A stretch of DNA of 64,000 bases from positions 147,849 through 211,848 of the forward strand of contig JARFTX010000001.1 of the NCBI GenBank assembly GCA_029289265.1, read 5' to 3'. This stretch comes from Gammaproteobacteria bacterium. GTDB taxonomy: Bacteria; Pseudomonadota; Gammaproteobacteria; Burkholderiales; Rhodocyclaceae. Position 1 is the stretch's first letter, and each line of letters begins with the position of its first letter. Shown here one piece after another: positions 26,222-34,852 of this stretch. The notes under the pieces are model-generated. The model worked only from the letters and a program-made list of their open reading frames with translations, had not been told where the DNA came from and ran no database searches. The position numbers were made by a program, and so were the translations under genes.

Positions 26222-27297
26222 CTTTTTCTTTGCAGCAAACCCGATCCTCGCTGGCTGCGGCCGGCTTCGCCCTGGCTGTTGCTTCGGGCTCCGCCGTCGC
26301 GCAGGCAAGTCCTGAATACCGGATCGCCGAAACCTTCAATGTCGGCGATTCGGTCTATGTGCGTTCGCTGCTGTTCGAACCGGCGTCGAACAGTATGTGG
26401 GTGGGAACTTCGGTCGGGGTGCACGAGATTGATCTGGCTTCGCAGCAACCCAAGAACACGTTTACGCGCGCGGACGGGTTGGCCAACGAGTATGTGTTCG
26501 CGGTCGGCCTCGATACCGAGGGCTACAAGTGGTTCGGCACCAACGCCGGGGGCGCGTCGCGCTACAAGGACGGCGAGTGGCAGACCTTCTTTCCGATGCA
26601 CGGGCTGGCCGACTACTGGATCTACGCGTTCGCCAACGACAAGGACGGGAACCTGTGGATCGGTACCTGGGCCGGGGTGAACCACTACAATCTCAAGACC
26701 AGGGAGATGAAGACCTACGTCAAGGAACTCATCAACGAGTGGGTCTACGGGGTCGACGTCGATCAACAGGGGCGGACCTGGTTTGCCACCGAAGGCGGCG
26801 TCTCGATGTTCGACGGCAAGGAGTGGAAATCCTGGACCCACAAGGATGGATTGGGTGCGCCGAACGTATACGAATTGCCCGCGAGCAGCAACACGGGACT
26901 GGGCACGCGCACGCGCCACGACCTGACCACCATGGAGCACGGTGCGCCGACCTATAATCCCAATTACACCTTCGCGATGCACGTCGGGCCGGACGGCATG
27001 GTGTGGACGGGCACCTGGGGCGGTGGCGTTGCGCGCTTCGACGGCGAGAAGTGGCACAACTACACTACGTTGGATGGACTCGCTGGCAACATCGTCTACG
27101 CGATCGCCCGCGACGCGAACGGCGCGCTCTGGTTCGGCACGGACCGGGGTATGTCGCGCTTTGACGGCAAGAACTGGCAGTCCTTCACCGTCCAGGATGG
27201 CCTGCTCGACTCGCACGTATATGCGATCGCCGCTACACCCAAGGGAGAAATCTGGGCGGGCACCCGCCGAGGTGTGGCGATTCTGAACAGAAAATAA
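26218..27297 (+). CDS. Stand-alone two-component-type sensor propeller (exported)
   Basis: 359 residues: signal peptide (1-29), then regularly spaced blades of the regulator-propeller type, each with a pattern such as LWIGTWAGVNHYN, TWFATEGGVSMFD and VWTGTWGGGVARFDGEKW. In most proteins this propeller forms the periplasmic input part of hybrid histidine kinases or diguanylate cyclases; here no transmembrane or output domain follows. It might bind a ligand and report to a separate membrane partner, or be a structural surface protein. It is a paralog of the next gene. ATGA overlap with the cytochrome gene upstream. Confidence 0.84.
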   Translation: MTFSLQQTRSSLAAAGFALAVASGSAVAQASPEYRIAETFNVGDSVYVRSLLFEPASNSMWVGTSVGVHEIDLASQQPKNTFTRADGLANEYVFAVGLDTEGYKWFGTNAGGASRYKDGEWQTFFPMHGLADYWIYAFANDKDGNLWIGTWAGVNHYNLKTREMKTYVKELINEWVYGVDVDQQGRTWFATEGGVSMFDGKEWKSWTHKDGLGAPNVYELPASSNTGLGTRTRHDLTTMEHGAPTYNPNYTFAMHVGPDGMVWTGTWGGGVARFDGEKWHNYTTLDGLAGNIVYAIARDANGALWFGTDRGMSRFDGKNWQSFTVQDGLLDSHVYAIAATPKGEIWAGTRRGVAILNRK

Positions 27298-27388
27298 GAC
27301 TCACAGGACGAACGTTCCGTGGCCCCCGGCGCTTGCCTGAGGGGTGCGGGTTTGGGGCTTGGGAAACTGAAACTCGGAGTACTGGATA

Positions 27389-28591
27389 ATGAATCACAAG
27401 GTTTTGGCAGTAGCGGTGGTGGTCGGTGTGGTGGCCATTGCCGGCGCCTACTCGGTCGGCAAGAAGCAGAGCGCGACGCAGGCGCCGGTGGCCGCAGCAC
27501 CTCAGGCCGCGCATCCGCCTGTAGCCGGGCACGATCAGGTGCGCGAGGGCCGCGTGGGGGTTGATCCGACCGAGAAGTTCACGCACTTCCGAGTCGGCAA
27601 CAAGAACGTCAAGAAGCTCTACATCGAGAACGACACCGTCTGGGTGGCCACCTCGGGCGGCGTGGTCCGCTACAACACGACGACTGATCAGTTCAAGCTG
27701 TTCGACATCAACGACGGGCTGCTGTCGAACGGCATGTTCTACGTCGGGCGCGTGCAGGGCAGCCTCACCGTGGGCACTTACGGCGGCGGCATGTCCATCC
27801 TGAACGAGAAGGACAACAGCTGGACGCACTACAACATTCCCGAAGGTCTGGGCGATGCTTTCGTCTACGACGTGCTCGAGACGCGCACGGGAGACCTGTG
27901 GATCGCGACCTGGTCGGGCGTCAATCGCATCCGTGGCGGCAAGCTCGACGATGCGGCGAGCTGGGAGTTGCACACGGTCGAGAGCACTGGCGGCGGCCTC
28001 CCCAACGACTGGGTGTACGCGCTGGCCGAGGGCAAGAACGGCGAGATCTGGCTGGCCACTGAAGGTGGCATGTCCCGCTACGATAATGGCCAATGGGAGA
28101 ACTGGACGCATGCTCGCGGCGTCGGCGCGCCTTACGAAAAAGTGAAGGATGCGATTGCGTTCCGCAGCGATCCGGCTCAGCAGTCGGTGCACCATGCCAT
28201 GCAGAAGGAGGAGATGGGGCTGCAGGACGTCGATCAGGCGTATAACCCGAACTACATCATCTCGCTGGTGGTTGGCGAGGACGGCACCGTCTGGGCGGGC
28301 ACGTGGGGTGGCGGTCTGGCCTATTACAACGGCACTGAGTGGAACAACCTGACCACGGTCGAGGGTCTGCCGGGGAATCACGTCTTCATGCTGCATCGCG
28401 ACCACCAGAACCGCATCTGGATCGGCACGAATAACGGGCTGGCGGTTAAGGAAGGTGAAGGTTATCGCATCCTCAAGGCCGAGGACGGGTTGTTCAACAA
28501 CACGGTGTTCTCGATGGCGACCACCCCGACCGGCGACATGTGGATCGGCAGCTTTGGTGGCGTGGCGCACATCCGGCCGCACGGAAACTGA
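27389..28591 (+). CDS. Membrane-anchored sensor-type propeller, paralog of 26218
   Basis: 400 residues: an N-terminal membrane anchor or uncleaved signal (MNHKVLAVAVVVGVVAIAGAYSVG), a short Ala/Pro linker, then regulator-propeller blades (VWVATSGGVVRYN, LWIATWSGVNRIRGG, VWAGTWGGGLAYYNG, IWIGTNNGLAVKEG, MWIGSFGGVAHIR). It shares the YNPNY segment and blade order with the protein at 26218, but has an anchor instead of a cleavable signal. No output domain is present. GGAG lies nine bases before the ATG. A strong terminator follows, closing the plus-strand part of the island. Confidence 0.85.
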   Translation: MNHKVLAVAVVVGVVAIAGAYSVGKKQSATQAPVAAAPQAAHPPVAGHDQVREGRVGVDPTEKFTHFRVGNKNVKKLYIENDTVWVATSGGVVRYNTTTDQFKLFDINDGLLSNGMFYVGRVQGSLTVGTYGGGMSILNEKDNSWTHYNIPEGLGDAFVYDVLETRTGDLWIATWSGVNRIRGGKLDDAASWELHTVESTGGGLPNDWVYALAEGKNGEIWLATEGGMSRYDNGQWENWTHARGVGAPYEKVKDAIAFRSDPAQQSVHHAMQKEEMGLQDVDQAYNPNYIISLVVGEDGTVWAGTWGGGLAYYNGTEWNNLTTVEGLPGNHVFMLHRDHQNRIWIGTNNGLAVKEGEGYRILKAEDGLFNNTVFSMATTPTGDMWIGSFGGVAHIRPHGN

Positions 28592-28610
28592 TCTGGATCG
28601 GCCGGATCAT

Positions 28611-28646
28611 CGCGGGCCGGGGCGCTGCCCCCGGCCCGCGTGCTTT
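28611..28646 (+). terminator. Rho-independent terminator after the propeller gene
   Basis: A 12-bp stem (CGCGGGCCGGGG pairing with CCCCGGCCCGCG) with a 6-base loop, followed by TGCTTTT. It lies between the convergent propeller and triheme genes. Confidence 0.8.
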
Positions 28647-28668
28647 TGGGCGGCCGATCGGGAGCGGC

Positions 28669-29286
28669 CTACTCCTGAGGCACGCTATGGCAGCGGAAGC
28701 AGTTGCGGTGCGTGACGAAGGCGACGCGGTCATGGCAGGTGCCGCAGAACTGGCCGCGGAAGATGTTCTCCATCTTGATCGGCGTGATGCCGGCTTTCTC
28801 CGGGAAAATGGCGGGGTGGCAGTTCTTGCATGCGAGCCATTCGGTGTGTGCCCGGTGCGAGAAGCGCACATACGGCATGAGCCGTGTGTTGCGCATGATG
28901 ATGTCGAGGTCGAGAGGCGGATCGCCGGTCGAACCGTCGAGCTTGCCGTGCGGAGCGATTGCGCCGCTGCGCAGCGCATTCATCCAGTCGACGCGTCCGT
29001 CCCGGTCCTTCGGCAATGGCTGCAAGGCTTCGCCCGCTGCCTGCAGATGGACGAGATCCGGGTTGCTGCGATCGTAGAACACGTCGAAACCGTCGGGGCG
29101 TGAGTCCGGCGTCCGCGCGGGTTCAGGGGTCGGCTCCTGTGCCGGCACCTCGGCCGGGGGAGGGATATTCGGCGCAGGCCGCAGAAAGGCGCCGGTCTGG
29201 CCGCTGACGGCCGCAAGCACCGAGAACATCAGTGCCGCTCGTCCGCCGTGGCGAATGAATCGGTCGATCTCGAACTTCAACTGCAT
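28669..29286 (-). CDS. Triheme c7-type cytochrome
   Basis: 205 residues with an N-terminal hydrophobic segment (AALMFSVLAAVSGQTGAFL) that is a signal or an anchor, a Pro/Glu linker (about 37-65), and a C-terminal c7 module: CKNCH (153-157), CGTCH (181-185), CFRCH (196-200), with distal His in FSHRAH (144, 147). The segment GRVDWMNALRSGAI matches NQVRWVKALDKGQI and NTVNWVRALNDKLI of the proteins at 12733 and 20376. It is the only minus-strand c7 gene and has its own sigma54 candidate. Its ATG is 26 bases from the predicted transcription start. Confidence 0.86.
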   Translation of the reverse strand: MQLKFEIDRFIRHGGRAALMFSVLAAVSGQTGAFLRPAPNIPPPAEVPAQEPTPEPARTPDSRPDGFDVFYDRSNPDLVHLQAAGEALQPLPKDRDGRVDWMNALRSGAIAPHGKLDGSTGDPPLDLDIIMRNTRLMPYVRFSHRAHTEWLACKNCHPAIFPEKAGITPIKMENIFRGQFCGTCHDRVAFVTHRNCFRCHSVPQE

Positions 29287-29321
29287 CGACTACTCCGTGG
29301 CGATTACCCGAACTGGGGTCC

Positions 29322-29338
29322 ATGCAAAATTGACGCCA
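29322..29338 (-). promoter_or_regulatory. Sigma54 (-24/-12) promoter candidate for the triheme gene
   Basis: On the minus strand the bases read TGGCGTCAATTTTGCAT: TGGC and TTGCA match, with GG and GC 12 bases apart; two inner positions differ. Predicted start near 29312. No TTCCC-N6-GGGAA repeat is seen upstream. The gap 29287-29601 also contains the ribosome site of the GGDEF-EAL gene and nothing else recognised. Confidence 0.5.
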
Positions 29339-29601
29339 GCGGCGCAACTTCGGTGAACGGGCCGAATCCTGCCCGCATCGGCGGCGGGCTTCGGCGTAAC
29401 GGGCGAGAGTCGGATCACACCGGCTCGAAGGGCGCCGCGGCGCCGTTGCCAGAATATAGGCAGTCCTTGATGACGGTCAATGGCCGGAGTACGACTTTCG
29501 GCGTAGGATGCGCCCCGATGGCTCGATTCTTGCAATCTCCTGCAACAACTCTGGTAAATGCTGGCCATGGATTACTGGCTCGGGCCTACTTGAAGGGATA
29601 T

Positions 29602-32169
29602 ATGACCCGCACCATTCGGGGACTCCTGCTCAGCGCAGCCACGATTTTCGTGGTGAGCTTGTTCGTGCTGTTCTATTTTTCGCTTTCCGCGCTGTACGAG
29701 CGTTCGGTGCGCGCAGACGCCGTGAACAACGCGGGCACGCTGTCGAAAGTGACCTTCAACAGCATGTTCCAGCTCATGAGTACGGGCTGGAGGCGTGATC
29801 AGCTCGAGGGCTTCATCCTTTCGATCAGCGAGGCGGTGGCGAATAGTCCCACCCGCATCGAGCTCTATCGGGGTGTCCTGGTGAGCGAGCAGTACGGGGC
29901 GATCGAGCAGGGGCCGGCCGATGCGACCCTGCGCGAGGCCATGTTGTCAGGGCAGAAGGTCGAGGAGCACCTCGAAGACCAGGTGCGGTTCGTGTTCCCC
30001 TTGCTCGCGGAAACCCAGTGCCTGAAGTGCCATGCTAATGCGCGCATTGGCGATCCGCTGGGCGCCATCGACGTGCGTCAGTCGGTCGGGCCCATCATTT
30101 CCGAGAACCGGGAACGCTTTGCACTGGCCATTCTACCGGCCGTGCCGATCACCTTCGTGGCGGCCTTGTTGATGGTGGGCTACATCAATCGCCGGCTGCG
30201 CCGTTCGATCGAGTCGCTGGGCAGCGGCATCGCGACCATCAGCCGGGTCGCGGACCTGCGCGAATTGGGCGAACGCCGGCTCGATCTCGGCTTCGCCGAG
30301 TTCGATCTGATCGGTGGCGAGATCCGGCAGCTCACCGAGCGCTTGCGCTCCGTCGCGGTCGATCGCGAGATGCTTGAGTTCGAGATTCGCCTGCTGGAGA
30401 AATTCATCATCACGTCGGAAGTTGTGCTCGACTGGCGCGACTATGTCTGTCGGCTGCTGGCCGAGATCAACAATGTGGTGCCGACCTACGCATTGTTCTC
30501 GGTGTTCAAGACGGAGGAGGATCACTTCGATCTCGAAGTATTCTGGCTGCACAAGCCCGCAGACGCGCTCAAGGGACGGCTCGAGGCGACGATGACCGAA
30601 TCCCTGCGCGGCAGCGTGTTGTTCGGCGACGAAAGCACGGTGCGCATCGCCCATCATGTGACCGATCCCTCGCAGTCCGCACCCGAAGCGAGCGTGCAGG
30701 CCTTGCAGGTTCAGACCAAGTCTCTGGTGATCGATTCGCCCAAGATCGGGGGCATCGTCGGCATCGGAGTCCAGTCGATGCCCTGCGAAGATGCGCCGCT
30801 GCTGCTGGTCATCGAGAGCACGCTCGCGACGCTGATGAACGTGGTTGGCTCGGTCAAGGCCATTCACCGCTACACGACGGAGCTGGAGTACCACGCGACG
30901 CGCGACCCCCTGACCGGGCTCTACAACCAGCGTGTGTTTTGGGAACTGCTCGACAACGAAGTGGCTCGGGCCACGCGGCGCCATTACCGGGTTGCGTTGC
31001 TCCTGATCGACGTGGATAACTTCAAGTCGATCAATGACGGCTATGGGCACGGGTTCGGCGATCTCTACCTGAAGACCACTTCACGCATGATTCGCGATTC
31101 CATGCGCGTGGATGACACCCTGGCCCGCTACGGCGGCGACGAGTTCGTCGCGATCCTGCCCTGCACCACGTCGGATGAGGCGGGCGTCGTGGCCGCGCGG
31201 ATTCTCGACGCCTGCGCCCGGCTCGATCTGGTGGCGCCCGACGGGCGGTCGATCGCGGCTTCGGTGTCGATGGGGATGGCGGTCTATCCAGACCATGCCG
31301 GGGACAAGAAGGACTTGTTCCTGTTCGCCGACAACATGATGTACCGCGCCAAGTCCGAGGGAAAGAACCGCCTGGCGGTTCCGACGGCCGAGGATCTCGC
31401 GTCGGTGTTCCGCATCGAGGGGGAGATGACGCTGCGTGTTCTCGGCGCGATCGAGCAACAGCGCGTCGAGCCGTTCTTTCAGCCCATCATGGCGATCGGC
31501 GACCGATCGGTGGCGGCGGTCGAGGTCCTTTGCCGACTGCGCGACGACGACGGCGCGCCGATCGCCGCGCAGTCCTTCGTCCATATCGCCGAGCGGATGG
31601 GCTTGATGCACCGCATCGATCAGATCGTGATGCAGAAGGCGCTGACGCGCCTCGCCGCATCAGGATTCGAGGGTTTGATCTTTCTGAACACCTCGCCCAA
31701 GGCCATCGTTACCGACGGATTCATCGCCGATGTCGAGCGCATGGCCCGGGGTGCGGAGATCGCAAACGACCGCATCGTCTTCGAGATCACCGAACGCGAG
31801 ACCATTCGCAGCACCGAACAGCTCGATCGCTTCGTCGGCGAGTTGAAGGAGAAGGGCTTCAAGTTCGCCATCGACGACTTCGGATCGGGCTTTTCGTCGT
31901 TCCACTACGTGAAGCGCTTCCCGATCGACTTTCTGAAGATCGAGGGGGAATTCATCGTCAATGTCCTGATTTCCGGGAAGGATCGGGCGATGGTGCGCAG
32001 CATCGTCGCGCTGGCGCGCGAGTTGGGCATCAGCACGGTGGCCGAGCACGTGGAATCCGAGGAGATTCTCCAGGCGGTCGCCGAGTTCGGCATCGACCAT
32101 GCGCAGGGCTACCACATCGGTCGTCCCGCGCCAGAACCACCGCCCCGCAAGTCCGGACAAGGGCGCTGA
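29602..32169 (+). CDS. Membrane GGDEF-EAL protein with periplasmic heme-binding sensor domain
   Basis: 855 residues: TM1 (about 7-30), a periplasmic domain with CLKCH (140-144) of the DUF3365/Tll0287-like c-heme type, TM2 (173-194), a HAMP/GAF-like middle (200-420), GGDEF (511-515, with RxxD inhibitory site at 502-505) and an EAL domain (EVLCR at 641-645, NTSPK, FEITE, DDFGSG 758-763). Both catalytic motif sets look usable. It could make or degrade cyclic di-GMP according to periplasmic redox state or a gas bound at the heme. ATG 29602 is chosen for AAGGGA upstream and TM1 at the N-terminus. It lies divergent from the triheme gene and probably senses the state of the electron transfer system. 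Confidence 0.88.
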   Translation: MTRTIRGLLLSAATIFVVSLFVLFYFSLSALYERSVRADAVNNAGTLSKVTFNSMFQLMSTGWRRDQLEGFILSISEAVANSPTRIELYRGVLVSEQYGAIEQGPADATLREAMLSGQKVEEHLEDQVRFVFPLLAETQCLKCHANARIGDPLGAIDVRQSVGPIISENRERFALAILPAVPITFVAALLMVGYINRRLRRSIESLGSGIATISRVADLRELGERRLDLGFAEFDLIGGEIRQLTERLRSVAVDREMLEFEIRLLEKFIITSEVVLDWRDYVCRLLAEINNVVPTYALFSVFKTEEDHFDLEVFWLHKPADALKGRLEATMTESLRGSVLFGDESTVRIAHHVTDPSQSAPEASVQALQVQTKSLVIDSPKIGGIVGIGVQSMPCEDAPLLLVIESTLATLMNVVGSVKAIHRYTTELEYHATRDPLTGLYNQRVFWELLDNEVARATRRHYRVALLLIDVDNFKSINDGYGHGFGDLYLKTTSRMIRDSMRVDDTLARYGGDEFVAILPCTTSDEAGVVAARILDACARLDLVAPDGRSIAASVSMGMAVYPDHAGDKKDLFLFADNMMYRAKSEGKNRLAVPTAEDLASVFRIEGEMTLRVLGAIEQQRVEPFFQPIMAIGDRSVAAVEVLCRLRDDDGAPIAAQSFVHIAERMGLMHRIDQIVMQKALTRLAASGFEGLIFLNTSPKAIVTDGFIADVERMARGAEIANDRIVFEITERETIRSTEQLDRFVGELKEKGFKFAIDDFGSGFSSFHYVKRFPIDFLKIEGEFIVNVLISGKDRAMVRSIVALARELGISTVAEHVESEEILQAVAEFGIDHAQGYHIGRPAPEPPPRKSGQGR

Positions 32170-32193
32170 GCCGGGTCGAAACCGCGGCCCGAA

Positions 32194-32694
32194 TCAGTGC
32201 AGGTCTTCTTCGGCAGGCGGCACGGGCAGGATCATGATGCCCTCCTCGAGGAGTTCGCCGATGTCGTCGCGGGAGGCCTTGCCCTTGATGCTGCGCGCTT
32301 CGCTTTCGCCGTAGTGGATGCGCCGTGCTTCCTCGGGAAAGCGCTCACCCACGTCTTCCGACAGCTTTGCCGCGTTGCGTAGCACGGCGACGAGCTTTGC
32401 CAGGGTCTCGGGGGATGGCGCGGATACATCGCCGTACGCGGTCGCGTGTGCCGGCGCGAGGGCGGAGTTTGCGCTCGTCGGGGCACTCGTGGTGCCGGGC
32501 TGGGTGGTCGCAGCCGGCGCCTGGGTGGCGCCGACATTCACATAGGGTGCGCTGGGGCGCCGCACGATCCGGTCGGAACCGCACACCGGGCAGTTGAGCT
32601 GGCCCAGCTCGACCTGGGCCTCGAAGGCCTTGGCGGAGGCGAACCAGCCCTCGAAGAGGTGCTCGTTCTCGCAAAAGAGATTGAATACGATCAC
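32194..32694 (-). CDS. DUF1178 family protein
   Basis: 166 residues. The N-terminus is FNLFCENEHLFEGWFAS, followed by CPVCGSD; the two Cys pairs resemble a small zinc ribbon. A Thr/Ala-rich linker and a C-terminal domain with GERFPEEARRIHYGE and GKASRDDIGELLEEGI complete the usual DUF1178 form. Function is unknown. A GTG at 32694 is taken as the start because the conserved N-terminus begins just after it; reading further upstream would run into the tRNA. It lies just downstream of tRNA-Leu on the same strand. Confidence 0.82.
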   Translation of the reverse strand: MIVFNLFCENEHLFEGWFASAKAFEAQVELGQLNCPVCGSDRIVRRPSAPYVNVGATQAPAATTQPGTTSAPTSANSALAPAHATAYGDVSAPSPETLAKLVAVLRNAAKLSEDVGERFPEEARRIHYGESEARSIKGKASRDDIGELLEEGIMILPVPPAEEDLH

Positions 32695-32717
32695 GGTGCC
32701 ACCCAGATTGGAGCGCT

Positions 32718-32802
32718 TGGTGCCGGGGGCGGGACTCGAACCCGCAAGCCCAAGGGCGGGAGATTTTAAGTCTCCTGTGGTTACCGATTTCACCACCCCG
32801 GC
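32718..32802 (-). tRNA. tRNA-Leu (anticodon UAA)
   Basis: An 85-base cloverleaf on the minus strand: acceptor GCCGGGG pairs with CCCCGGC, discriminator A, CCA encoded, T-arm with GGGTTCGAGTCCC, anticodon stem GGAGA/TCTCC with loop CTTAAAA (anticodon at 32766-32768). A long variable arm fits tRNA-Leu. No integrase or direct repeat is seen beside it. Confidence 0.95.
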
Positions 32803-32818
32803 ATTCTACCGCCTGCGT

Positions 32819-34687
32819 TCAGGTGCGGGACTTGCCCCCGTGGCCCTTGCGCGGCGCGCCCGAGAAATCGGGGCGGCGGTCGTCGCGAAACGGCTTGCGA
32901 GGCTTGTCGGACGGCTTGGGCGAGAAACCGGGGCGCTTGCGCGCCGCGTCGCGGCGGCTTTCCTCTTCGTCGAGGCGGCGGATGCCCAGCATGAACTGGC
33001 GAATCCGCACGCGACGCAGCACGGCGAGGAGATCCTCGGGCAGCGTGGCGGGCAGTTCGACGGTCGAGTAATCCTCGTAGAGATTGATCTGGCCGATGAA
33101 GCGGCTCTCGATCCCGGCTTCGTTGGCGATCGCGCCGACGATGTCCTTGGGGGTGACTTGCTGATTGCGACCGACTTCGATGCGGTAGCGCTCCAGCTTG
33201 CCTTCTGCGTAGTCGCGGCGGCGCTCGAGAATCTGTTCGCGATTCTCGCGTGAGGCATGCTCCGGGCGGGCCGGTCGCTCGGTGCGATCGAACCTTTCGC
33301 TCCGCTCGAAGCGCTCGGTCCTCTCGGGACGGCCCTGCGCGATGTCGGCGATGTCTCGGCCGACTGCCGGCGGAAGCTGCAGCGGGCGCTCGCGTTGGGC
33401 GAGGAAAGCGAGCGCTGCGGCGATTTCGTGCAGTTCGGCCTCGCCGGCCGCTTCGAGATTGCGCACGACGTCGAGGAAGAAGCTCAGATCCTCGGACTTC
33501 AGCACGGCTTCGACCTGCTGGGTGAATTGCAGCACGCGCCGGTCGGCTACCGCCTCGCGCGAAGGCAGGGGCAGGAGTTCGATCTTCTGACGGGTGGCAC
33601 GCTCGATGTCCTTCAGCATGCGCACTTCGCGCGGCGTCACGAACAGGATCGCGGTGCCCGCGCGGCCGGCACGGCCGGTGCGGCCGATGCGGTGCACGTA
33701 GGCTTCGGTGTCGTAGGGGATGTCGTAGTTGATGACGTGGGTGATACGTGGAACGTCGAGGCCGCGCGCGGCGACGTCGGTCGCGACGACGATATCCAGC
33801 GTGCCGCGCTTGAGTTGTTCGACCACGCGCTCGCGCAACTGCTGCGTCAGGTCGCCGTTGAGCGCGGCGACCGCGTAGCCGCGCGCTTCGAGCTTTTCGG
33901 CCAGCTCGACCGTGGCGGTCTTGGTCCGGACGAAGACGATCGCGGCGTCGAAATCTTCCTCGACCTCGAGGATGCGCGTGAGCGCGTCCAGTTTGTGCTG
34001 CACGCCGAGCTGGACGAAACGCTGGCTGATCGCGGTGACCGTGGTCGTGGCCGACTTGATCTTGACTTCCTGCGGCTCGCGCAGATAGCGGTGGGCGATG
34101 CGCCGGATGCGATCCGGCATGGTGGCCGAGAAGAGCGCGGTCTGGCGCGTTTCGGGCGTCCGGCTGAGGATCCATTCGACGTCGTCGATGAAACCCATGC
34201 GCAGCATCTCGTCGGCCTCGTCAAGCACCAGCGCGGTGAGGCTTTCGAGGTTGAGACTCTTGCGCTCGATGTGATCCATGACGCGGCCGGGCGTACCGAC
34301 GATGACGTGTGCCCCGCGATTGAGCTGGCGCAGCTGCACTACCATGCTCTGGCCGCCGTACACCGGCAGGATCTGGAAACCCGGCAGATGCTTGGCATAG
34401 CGCTGGAAGGCCTCCGATACCTGAATGGCCAGTTCGCGTGTCGGCGTGAGCACGAGAATCTGCGGATTCTTGACGCTCAGGTCGATGCGGTTGAGCAGGG
34501 GCAAGGCAAAGGCAGCCGTTTTCCCGGTGCCCGTCTGTGCCTGGCCGATCAGATCGGAGCCGGCGAGCAGATGCGGGATGCACGCGGCCTGGATTGGGGA
34601 AGGCGTCTCGTAGCCAACGTCGGAAAGCGCCTGGAGAATGGGCGCGCGCAGCTCGAGCTGCGTGAAGCTTTCTATGGTGGTGTTCAT
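32819..34687 (-). CDS. deaD: DEAD-box ATP-dependent RNA helicase, DeaD/CsdA type
   Basis: 622 residues: Q motif near residues 28-33, Walker A AQTGTGKT (50-57), PTRELA, LDEADEM, SAT, and the helicase C-terminal motifs ARGLDVP and HRIGRTGR. After the core comes an Arg/Glu-rich linker (about 440-490), a DbpA-like RNA-binding domain (TPKDIVGAIANEAGIESRFIG) and a basic tail. This matches DeaD/CsdA, which remodels RNA in ribosome assembly and cold adaptation. A leader of about 160 bases before the ATG (34688-34852) is common for this gene; I see no distinct motif in it. Confidence 0.93.
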   Translation of the reverse strand: MNTTIESFTQLELRAPILQALSDVGYETPSPIQAACIPHLLAGSDLIGQAQTGTGKTAAFALPLLNRIDLSVKNPQILVLTPTRELAIQVSEAFQRYAKHLPGFQILPVYGGQSMVVQLRQLNRGAHVIVGTPGRVMDHIERKSLNLESLTALVLDEADEMLRMGFIDDVEWILSRTPETRQTALFSATMPDRIRRIAHRYLREPQEVKIKSATTTVTAISQRFVQLGVQHKLDALTRILEVEEDFDAAIVFVRTKTATVELAEKLEARGYAVAALNGDLTQQLRERVVEQLKRGTLDIVVATDVAARGLDVPRITHVINYDIPYDTEAYVHRIGRTGRAGRAGTAILFVTPREVRMLKDIERATRQKIELLPLPSREAVADRRVLQFTQQVEAVLKSEDLSFFLDVVRNLEAAGEAELHEIAAALAFLAQRERPLQLPPAVGRDIADIAQGRPERTERFERSERFDRTERPARPEHASRENREQILERRRDYAEGKLERYRIEVGRNQQVTPKDIVGAIANEAGIESRFIGQINLYEDYSTVELPATLPEDLLAVLRRVRIRQFMLGIRRLDEEESRRDAARKRPGFSPKPSDKPRKPFRDDRRPDFSGAPRKGHGGKSRT

Positions 34688-34852
34688 TGGGGAGGGGGTG
34701 CGGCAGAGGGTGGGGCGCGGAGCAGCCGGACTGGAGCGAACGCGAAACGGGCTCCGGCAAAGGCGGAATGATATAGAAGATCGCCGTTCTTTGCTCGGGT
34801 TTCGTCTGGATTCGTGCCTTGGCCTCCCCTCCTGCGTTCGATGGGGCGCTCC

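Noticed and set aside
32718-32802. tRNA-Leu as integration site of a mobile island
   Set aside because: No integrase and no repeated tRNA end is seen on either side; flanks are housekeeping genes.
33257-34771. Long open frame antisense to deaD
   Set aside because: It mirrors deaD codons, has no recognisable domain, and such shadow frames are common at this GC content.
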